DNA of 64,000 bases. It comes from Gordonia crocea. GTDB lineage: Bacteria; Actinomycetota; Actinomycetes; Mycobacteriales; Mycobacteriaceae. Of this stretch, positions 56,403 through 64,000 are shown piece after piece. Made by a program: the position numbers and the translations under genes. A model generated the notes under the pieces. It had not been told where the DNA came from, did no database searches, and saw only the letters and a list, made by a program, of their open reading frames with translations. The stretch is from the NCBI RefSeq assembly GCF_009932435.1, contig NZ_BJOU01000001.1, positions 2,406,480 to 2,470,479 on the forward strand, read 5' to 3'. The first letter of the stretch is position 1; each line of letters opens with the position of its first letter.

Positions 56403-57818
56403 ATGGCCACATTCGCTACGGTGGGTTCCGCCCTCGCCGACCTCGAGTTCAACCGCCGCGACCACGAGGACCGGCCACTGCGGCCGATCCCGCCGGGCCG
56501 CGACCAATTCTCGGCCCGGTGGCTGCCCAGTCGCCGGTACCTGTTCGGCCCGTGGCGCACCATCGAGGCCACCATCCCCGCGTCCGACTTCACCAGGGCC
56601 CGCGACGACATGTTCTGGCAGGCCGACGAACACATGATCCCCGTCGTCGACCTGTTCCACTCGGCGGGACCGAGCGCGGTCCGCCCGATGTTCGAACAGA
56701 TGCTCACCGGCGGGATCGACGCCGTTCCCGATGCGCCGTCGGCGCTCGTCGACTTCTTCGCCCAACTCGCCGAACCGCCGGCGTGGTTCGACCGGCGCAG
56801 CGCCGATCGCGGCCGGTTGCTGATCTCCTCGGCCTCGTTGTCGGCACAACGCCTGGTCCTGGGCTGGGCTTTGTTCGAAACCGCCATGACCGGGGACATC
56901 TCGGCCGCCACCGGGGCCACCGGCCGGTTCAAACGCGACTCGGTCCGCCGCTACGCCGAAACGTTCCGCATGTTCGCGCTGGCCATGAAGCCCGACATCT
57001 ACGACCGGGACTCCGAGGTGTTCCAGACCATCGTCCGGGTGCGGCTCATGCACGCGCTGGCCAGCCGCGGCCTCCGCCGCGCCTGGGGTGACGAGCACTA
57101 CCTGCGGTTCGGCGAGCCGATCGCGGCCACCTCCCTGCTCGCCTTTGGCAACGGCCCCCTGCTCACCCGCCTCGTCGACCACCGCCTGGGACGGAAGCTC
57201 TCGGCGCGCGACCTCGACGACATCGCCATGTTCGCCGGGTGGTTCGGACACCTCATCGGCGCCCCCGACCGGTTGCGCGCCGCCGACGGGGAGGAGATGA
57301 TCCGCTCCCTGGACTACGTGTTCTCCCGCGGCGGCGACCCGTCGGGCTGGCGCGAAGAACTCATGCACACGGTCCGACAACCGATCGACGCCCTCGTCGA
57401 CGCCTATCTCCCCTGGGTCCCCGGCAACGCCCGGTCAGTGGTCTCCGCGGCCGGTTGCAAGGTCTTCGCCGCGGGCGCGATCACCCCGCTCGTCCCGGTC
57501 TTCGGCATCGAGGAGATCCACGAGTTCATCGACGGCGCACCCGAATTCCGGTTCCCGTACCGCATCCATGCCGACCTGTTCGGCCGCGTCGCGTCGCTCA
57601 ACGCACGGTCGGCGGGTATTCGCGACCGGGTACCCGGTGCCACCCTCGTCCGGCGCACGCTCTACCGCAACGGCCCGCCCGGGATCGACCAGGCGGTCGA
57701 CGGCCTGGCCGCGTTCGCCCGGCGCTATCACGACATCGCCATGGCCTACACCCACCACGACGCGTCGACCACCGGCCGCGGATTGGGCTCGTCGCGCTTG
57801 GCGCCGGCCGCCGGTTAG
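56403..57818 (+). CDS. DUF2236 / MpaB-family (latex-clearing-protein-like) putative haem oxygenase
   Basis: A 471-residue helical protein. Open frame upstream of the ATG at 56403 is a shadow of tetR. Family features include the central block FQTIVRVRLMHALASRGL, with the Arg and His expected of haem-binding DUF2236 proteins, and GWALFETAMTGDIS. Relatives include the rubber oxygenase Lcp and fungal MpaB. No twin-arginine signal is seen, unlike secreted Lcp, so a cytoplasmic oxygenase is more likely. The substrate is unknown. Confidence 0.75.
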   Translation: MATFATVGSALADLEFNRRDHEDRPLRPIPPGRDQFSARWLPSRRYLFGPWRTIEATIPASDFTRARDDMFWQADEHMIPVVDLFHSAGPSAVRPMFEQMLTGGIDAVPDAPSALVDFFAQLAEPPAWFDRRSADRGRLLISSASLSAQRLVLGWALFETAMTGDISAATGATGRFKRDSVRRYAETFRMFALAMKPDIYDRDSEVFQTIVRVRLMHALASRGLRRAWGDEHYLRFGEPIAATSLLAFGNGPLLTRLVDHRLGRKLSARDLDDIAMFAGWFGHLIGAPDRLRAADGEEMIRSLDYVFSRGGDPSGWREELMHTVRQPIDALVDAYLPWVPGNARSVVSAAGCKVFAAGAITPLVPVFGIEEIHEFIDGAPEFRFPYRIHADLFGRVASLNARSAGIRDRVPGATLVRRTLYRNGPPGIDQAVDGLAAFARRYHDIAMAYTHHDASTTGRGLGSSRLAPAAG

Positions 57819-57849
57819 CCCGACACCCGGACGCCCTCCGAGAAAGCCC

Positions 57850-58215
57850 CTAGAAGGCCGCCGCCTGCGCGCGGCGGATGACCTCGCGCGCGGAATGGGT
57901 GTGTAACGCGGCGGCCGGGTACAGCCCGAGGTCCTCGATGTCGGTGAACAGCCACCGCATCGCGTCGTCGCGGCTGAAACCGCCGTCGAGCAGCACCTCG
58001 ACCAAGCCCGTGAAATGCTTGGCCAGCCCGTGCTCGTCGAGGAACAGCGCCGGGACGCCGGGCTCCCCGCCGCGGGACACGGCCAGCAGGTGGTGGTCGC
58101 GGATCAGGGTCCGCACACGGTTCGTCGACACCCCCAGGCGGGCCGCGACCCGGTCGAGCGGCAGGACCTCGGCGTCGGCGGGCAGACAGTCGTCAGACAA
58201 AGGCAGCGAACTCAC
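57850..58215 (-). CDS. DNA-binding protein, Rv2175c family (PknL partner)
   Basis: 121 residues, GTG start. An N-terminal winged helix-turn-helix (LPLDRVAARLGVSTNRVRTL) is followed by a C-terminal domain (LVEVLLDGGFSRDDAMRWLF, then EDLGLYPAAALHTH). In M. tuberculosis the homologous protein is a substrate of PknL, which reduces its DNA binding. It is divergent from pknL here, with about 73 bases between starts, as in that organism. Confidence 0.87.
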   Translation of the reverse strand: MSSLPLSDDCLPADAEVLPLDRVAARLGVSTNRVRTLIRDHHLLAVSRGGEPGVPALFLDEHGLAKHFTGLVEVLLDGGFSRDDAMRWLFTDIEDLGLYPAAALHTHSAREVIRRAQAAAF

Positions 58216-58275
58216 ACGCCAAGCCTACCCAGCACCGCGCCGCGCCGCCTCCGCGGCTGCATGGGCGCCGACCGG

Positions 58276-58291
58276 TAGATTCCCTGGGGTG
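58276..58291 (+). promoter_or_regulatory. Leaderless promoter -10 element of pknL
   Basis: TAGATT at 58276-58281, seven bases, then GTG at 58289. There is no Shine-Dalgarno. The spacing places the transcription start on the start codon. Confidence 0.55.
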
Positions 58292-59512
58292 AGACCCGGC
58301 CCCGACCCCGCCGCCGCAGCGACCCGCGATCCCCTGCTGGGATCGCTGGTCGACCGGCGCTACCGCATCGACGCCCTGATCGCCCGCGGCGGGATGAGCG
58401 CGGTCTACCTCGGCCGCGACGAGCGGCTGCAGCGGCCGGTGGCGGTCAAGGTGATGGATGCCGCCTATCGCGACGACCCGGTCTTCCTGTCGCGCTTCGA
58501 GTTCGAGGCGCGGGCGGTGGCCGGCCTCAAACACCCCGGGCTGATCAACGTCTACGACCAGGGCATCGACGACCCGGTGGTGTTCTTGGTCATGGAACTC
58601 GTCGAAGGCGGCAGCCTGCGCGAGTTGCTGCGCGAGCGCGGCCCTATGCCACCGCATGCCGTGGCCGCCGTCCTCGGCCCCGTCCTCGGCGGTCTGGGAA
58701 CCGCACACACCGCCGGACTGGTCCACCGCGACGTGAAGCCGGAGAACATCCTGATTTCCGATGACGGCGACGTGAAGATCGCCGACTTCGGGCTGGTCCG
58801 CGCCGTCGCCGAGGCCGGGATCACCTCCGCGAGCGTGATCCTGGGGACCGCCGCCTACCTCTCGCCGGAGCAGGTGGAATCCACCCGCGCCGATGCACGG
58901 TCCGACGTGTACTCCGCGGGCATCGTCATGTTCGAGTTGCTGACCGGGCGCACCCCGTTCCACGGCGACACCCCCCTCGGCCTCGCCTATGCCCGGTTGA
59001 CCTATGACGTACCCGCGCCCGGCGACGTGGTCGACGGCGTTCCGCCCGAGCTCGACGACATCGTCCTGCGCGCCACCGAGCGCCACCCCGACGACCGTTA
59101 CCCGGACGGTTTCGCCATGGCGGCCGCGCTGTCCTCGGCCGCGCAACGGCTGTCCCTGCCGCGGTTCACCGTGCCGGCCCCGGCCCGCTCCGCCGAGCGA
59201 GCCACGGCGGCCCGTCTGCGCCACGAACAGGCCGCCCGGGCCGCGGCGCCGGCCGGACCGGCGGGCACCGTCGTCTACGACGGGCCCTCGCCGGCCGCTG
59301 CCTCCCATGATGTTCCCGACGATGACGGGCGCGGGTTCAGCATCCTCGACCTCGACGAGGAGACCACCGAGGCGGTGGCCGACGACTCGACCCCGGTGGA
59401 CGCCGGCAGTGCGCTCACGACACTGGTCTGGCTGACCCTGTACTTCGCGCTCACCGCGGCGGTCGCCGGCGGCGGCTACTGGATCGGCGCCCATCTCGTG
59501 ATGGGCCCCTAG
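58289..59512 (+). CDS. pknL: Serine/threonine protein kinase PknL
   Basis: A 407-residue membrane-anchored Hanks-type kinase. The glycine loop is ARGGMSAVYLG, the ATP lysine is Lys54 in VAVKVM, the catalytic loop HRDVKPENIL and the DFG motif IADFGLV. After the kinase domain comes an alanine-rich linker and a membrane helix close to the C-terminus (LTLYFALTAAVAGGGYWI) with almost no extracellular part and no PASTA repeats, as in mycobacterial PknL. Open frame upstream of the GTG is discounted. Confidence 0.92.
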   Translation: MRPGPDPAAAATRDPLLGSLVDRRYRIDALIARGGMSAVYLGRDERLQRPVAVKVMDAAYRDDPVFLSRFEFEARAVAGLKHPGLINVYDQGIDDPVVFLVMELVEGGSLRELLRERGPMPPHAVAAVLGPVLGGLGTAHTAGLVHRDVKPENILISDDGDVKIADFGLVRAVAEAGITSASVILGTAAYLSPEQVESTRADARSDVYSAGIVMFELLTGRTPFHGDTPLGLAYARLTYDVPAPGDVVDGVPPELDDIVLRATERHPDDRYPDGFAMAAALSSAAQRLSLPRFTVPAPARSAERATAARLRHEQAARAAAPAGPAGTVVYDGPSPAAASHDVPDDDGRGFSILDLDEETTEAVADDSTPVDAGSALTTLVWLTLYFALTAAVAGGGYWIGAHLVMGP

Positions 59513-59519
59513 CGCGGGT

Positions 59520-61411
<1,892 letters not shown>

Positions 61412-61414
<3 letters not shown>

Positions 61415-61426
61415 CACACCAACCTA
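61412..61426 (-). promoter_or_regulatory. Leaderless promoter -10 element of the exoribonuclease gene
   Basis: TAGGTT (61426-61421) is followed by six bases and the ATG at 61414. It fits TANNNT and the leaderless spacing. Confidence 0.45.
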
Positions 61427-61457
61427 ATCCCCCGCGAGACAGGCACAGTACAAGGCC

Positions 61458-62786
61458 ATGACGACTCCCCCGGCCACGTCCAGCGCCGCGCCGCCGCACC
61501 CGCGCGGCGCCCGCGCGGTGTTCTTGGCGCGCATCGACGCGTGGGAGCCGTCCCGGTTGGCGATCACGGTGATCTGCGTGCTGTTCGCGGCGTCGGCGAC
61601 GATGCAGGTGACCGGCGTCCCGTTCACCGCCGGTTACGGCACCCGCACCCTGTTCGACCTCGACGTCTACCGGCTCGGTTCCATCCTCTGGCGCCAACAC
61701 CAGTCGCTCTACGACGAGGGGTCGATGCCGTTCACCACCGACGGCATCTGGTTGCCCTTCACCTATCCCCCGTTCGCCGCCTTGGTCTTCGTACCGCTCG
61801 GACTGATGAGCCTGACCGCCGCCGGCGCGGTGGTCACGGTGACCAGCTGCCTGCTCACCGTCGCCATCCTGGCGGTGACGCTGCACATCCTGCGCATCGG
61901 CACCACCGCCGGCCGTTGGTGGGGTGCCGCGGCCCTCGCCGCGGTGGTGATCTGGACCAACCCCTTTTGGATGACGTTGGGGTTCGGGCAGGTCAACCTG
62001 GTGCTGATGGCCCTCGTCCTGGCCGACGTCTTCGTCCTGGGGGCGCGCCAGACCCGCCCGGATTCGCCGCTGCGCGGCACCCTGGTGGGCCTGGCCGCCG
62101 CCATCAAACTGACCCCGGCGGTCTTCGGACTCGTCTTCACCGCGCAACGGCGGTGGCGCGCCGCGCTGACCTCTGCGGCGACCTTCTTCGCCGCCGGCGC
62201 CATCGCCTGGTTGTGGCTACCCGACGATTCGCGCCAGTACTGGACCGACACGCTGTTCCACACCTCGCGGATCGGCGATCTCACCGAGGGCATCAACCAG
62301 AACCTCAACGCGCTGTGGTTCCGCATCTGCGGTGACTCGGCGGCCCAAACGGCGTGGTGGGTGGCGTCGGTGGTCGCCGTCACCGTCCTGCTGGGGCTCG
62401 CCATCGCGGCCAACCTCCCCGGGCGGACCCCCACCCCGGCCGGGCGCGAACGACTCCTCGTCGTCACGCTGTGCGTCGCCTTCTGGGGCCTGCTGGTGTC
62501 ACCGACCTCGTGGGCCCACCACTGGGTGTGGGCGATCCCCGGGATCCTGACCGCGGCCGTCGTGGCGCTGCGCTCCCACGACGCCGCCCGGGTCTGGACC
62601 TACGGCCTGCTGGCGGCGGTGGGGGCGGTGGCCTTCGCCATCGGCCCGTTCCAGCTCTTCCCGGTCAACACGGCCACCTGGTCGCCGCTCCAGGAGGTTG
62701 TCGGCAACGCCTACATCCTGTGGGGCTGCGCATTCCTCGTCGCGTCGTGGCTGCTGCCGCCCCGGCAGGCCGACGAGCCGCGCTGA
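61458..62786 (+). CDS. GT87 polyprenol-phosphate-mannose alpha-(1->2)-mannosyltransferase
   Basis: A 442-residue multi-spanning GT-C enzyme, the position equivalent of Rv2181 (MptC), which adds alpha-1,2 mannose branches and caps to lipomannan/lipoarabinomannan. The catalytic Asp is in LFDLDVYRLGSILW. WLPFTYPPFAALVFVP and the late SPTSWAHHWVWAIP are hallmark GT87 blocks. It is divergent from the exoribonuclease gene with a 43-base spacer and converges on plsC. Confidence 0.85.
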   Translation: MTTPPATSSAAPPHPRGARAVFLARIDAWEPSRLAITVICVLFAASATMQVTGVPFTAGYGTRTLFDLDVYRLGSILWRQHQSLYDEGSMPFTTDGIWLPFTYPPFAALVFVPLGLMSLTAAGAVVTVTSCLLTVAILAVTLHILRIGTTAGRWWGAAALAAVVIWTNPFWMTLGFGQVNLVLMALVLADVFVLGARQTRPDSPLRGTLVGLAAAIKLTPAVFGLVFTAQRRWRAALTSAATFFAAGAIAWLWLPDDSRQYWTDTLFHTSRIGDLTEGINQNLNALWFRICGDSAAQTAWWVASVVAVTVLLGLAIAANLPGRTPTPAGRERLLVVTLCVAFWGLLVSPTSWAHHWVWAIPGILTAAVVALRSHDAARVWTYGLLAAVGAVAFAIGPFQLFPVNTATWSPLQEVVGNAYILWGCAFLVASWLLPPRQADEPR

Positions 62787-62799
62787 GAATCCGGCGGGG

Positions 62800-63525
62800 T
62801 CAGGCCGCCGGCTTGTCCCGGTTGCCGCTCTCCAAGATCTCCTCCGGGGTGGCGCCGGTGTTCTTGAGATCGGCCGCATAGAGGTCGACGTACTTCTGAC
62901 CCGACAACTGCATCAGTTCGTACATGATCTCGTCGGTCACCGCCCGTTCGATGAACCGGTTGCCGCCCATACCCTCGAACCTCGAGAAGTCCAACGGCTT
63001 GCCGATGCGCACCTCGATGCGCGCCAACCGGGGAATGACCGTGCCGGGCGGGTTCAGGTCGTCGGTGCCGACCATCGCGACCGGGATGACCGGCACGCCC
63101 GTCTCCAGCGCGATCCTCGCCAACCCGGTCTTGCCCTTGTAGAGGCGGCCGTCCGGTGAGCGGGTGCCCTCGGGGTACATGCCCATCAGATCGCCCTTGG
63201 CCAACTGCCGGCGGGCCGCCTCCAGCGCCCCGGCGGCCGCGTTGGCGCCGGCGCGGTCGATCGGGATCTGTCCGGTCGAGCTGAAGAACCAGCGCTGGAA
63301 GGCGCCCTTGAATCCGGTGCCGGTGAAGTACTCCGACTTGGCGAGGAAATACATGCGCCGCGGAACCATCAGCGGCAGGTAAAAGCTGTCGACGACGGCC
63401 AGGTGATTACTGGCCAGGATCGCCGGCCCCGACTCCGGGAGGTTCTCCAGCCCAATGACTTTGGGACGGCCGATCAGCCGCAGGATAGGACCCATCAGGA
63501 TGTATTTGAAAGTCCAGAACCACAT
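62800..63525 (-). CDS. plsC: 1-acylglycerol-3-phosphate O-acyltransferase
   Basis: Acylates lysophosphatidic acid to phosphatidic acid; 241 residues. The acyltransferase HX4D motif is SNHLAVVDSFYLP, and the glycerol-phosphate site is MYPEGTRSPDGRLYKGKTG. The short hydrophobic N-terminus MWFWTFKYILMGPILRL anchors it to the membrane. The ATG at 63525 fits Rv2182c length and sits six bases after TACGCT; the much longer open frame upstream is a shadow of the kinase gene. Confidence 0.9.
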   Translation of the reverse strand: MWFWTFKYILMGPILRLIGRPKVIGLENLPESGPAILASNHLAVVDSFYLPLMVPRRMYFLAKSEYFTGTGFKGAFQRWFFSSTGQIPIDRAGANAAAGALEAARRQLAKGDLMGMYPEGTRSPDGRLYKGKTGLARIALETGVPVIPVAMVGTDDLNPPGTVIPRLARIEVRIGKPLDFSRFEGMGGNRFIERAVTDEIMYELMQLSGQKYVDLYAADLKNTGATPEEILESGNRDKPAA

Positions 63526-63537
63526 GGACAGAGCGTA
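63523..63537 (-). promoter_or_regulatory. Leaderless promoter -10 element of plsC
   Basis: TACGCT (63537-63532), six bases, then ATG at 63525. It is the same hexamer as ahead of aroG and the lipoprotein gene at 16775. Confidence 0.5.
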
Positions 63538-63566
63538 CCCTCCAGTGCCCAGCGCGGTGCGGCGAG

Positions 63567-64000
63567 TCAGTCGCCCAGCGCCGCCCGGGCCATCGGCGCC
63601 TCGACGCCGGGGCCGCTGTGGTCCCCGCCGACCGCCAGCGCGGTGCGGGCCACCTCGGCGGCGCCGATCATCCCCGCCGAATCGCCGAGCTGGGTCCCGC
63701 GGATCCGGGCCAGGGTCCGGTGTCCGGCGCCCGTCAGCATCGCCGCGTACTGTTCCCGCGCGTCGTCGAGGTAGAGCCCGGAGGCACGACCCACGCCGCC
63801 GGCGATCACGATCAGGTCGGGGTCGAAGACGTCGGCGATCATCGCCAACCCCTGCCCCAGCGAGGTCGCGAACGAGGCGAAGGCCGACAGCGCCAGCGGG
63901 TCTCCCTCGGTGGCCGCTGCGGCAATCCGCCGACCGGTCACCGACCCCGGGTCGGCGGCGAGCTCGGCGGCCAAGGCCGAGCGCCCCCATTCGCCGTCGG
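63567..64000 (-). CDS. ROK family glucokinase, C-terminal part (5' end outside window)
   Basis: About 144 residues, open to the window edge. Recognisable ROK features are EWGRSALAAELA near the left of the fragment, ADVFDPDLIVIAGGVGRASG (the GGG-type sugar-kinase motif) and the late GDSAGMIGAAEVAR. It probably phosphorylates glucose; ATP versus polyphosphate use cannot be judged from this part. Both plsC and this gene are on the minus strand, about 40 bases apart. Confidence 0.85.
   Translation of the reverse strand, partial: DGEWGRSALAAELAADPGSVTGRRIAAAATEGDPLALSAFASFATSLGQGLAMIADVFDPDLIVIAGGVGRASGLYLDDAREQYAAMLTGAGHRTLARIRGTQLGDSAGMIGAAEVARTALAVGGDHSGPGVEAPMARAALGD

Noticed and set aside
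57878..58288. N-terminal extension of PknL
   Set aside because: It is antisense to the Rv2175c-like gene. The GTG at 58289 has a proper -10 box and gives the family length.

Overview
The window is high-GC actinobacterial DNA with three blocks of gene order that match Mycobacterium tuberculosis. The best fit is a mycolic-acid-containing member of Mycobacteriales, most likely Gordonia or a close relative. The evidence is a yrbE/mce operon, FtsZ/Wag31/SepF, PknL with its DNA-binding partner, lipomannan mannosyltransferases, LppM, DnaE1 and a class II DAHP synthase. The genus is inferred from content and was not tested. No tRNA, rRNA or CRISPR array was seen.

Region 1 (1-10140): the 3' end of treY, converging on a complete minus-strand mce operon (yrbEA-yrbEB-mceA-B-C-D-E-F plus one Mce-associated membrane protein). 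The mce genes almost all overlap by 1-10 bases. A candidate promoter with palindromic operator-like sites lies upstream of yrbEA.

Region 2 (10145-26000): ilvA, dnaE1, rluD-like, lspA, two small lipoproteins, ansA, a fresh IS481-family insertion, a GNAT gene, dinB and ileS. This is the order of M. tuberculosis Rv1536-Rv1559. The ileS leader is a clear T-box riboswitch carrying an unusual 26-bp tandem duplication next to the ribosome binding site.

Region 3 (26000-46550): the division and cell wall (dcw) cluster on the minus strand: mraZ-rsmH-ftsL-pbpB-murE*-mraY-murD-ftsW-murG-murC-ftsQ-ftsZ-pgeF-sepF-yggT-wag31. Two departures stand out. There is no complete murF; instead murE is fused in frame to a degenerate MurF C-terminal domain. 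The small gene yggS, usually between pgeF and sepF, is absent.

Region 4 (46650-64000): the counterpart of Rv2169c-Rv2182c. A plus-strand, translationally coupled operon holds GNAT, a CrtO-like oxidoreductase, lppM, a GGPP synthase, crtI, mptA and crtB. Carotenoid genes are therefore interleaved with lipomannan genes, and crtB carries an in-frame 27-bp tandem repeat. A divergent tetR/DUF2236 pair, a Rv2175c-like regulator, pknL, aroG, a DEDDh exoribonuclease, a GT87 mannosyltransferase, plsC and a partial ROK glucokinase complete the window.

At larger scale, short tandem duplications (13-27 bp) recur in unrelated genes, with a 27-bp period in ftsW, pbpB and crtB. Several region 4 genes show a TANNNT box 6-7 bases before the start codon and no Shine-Dalgarno, which suggests leaderless transcripts.
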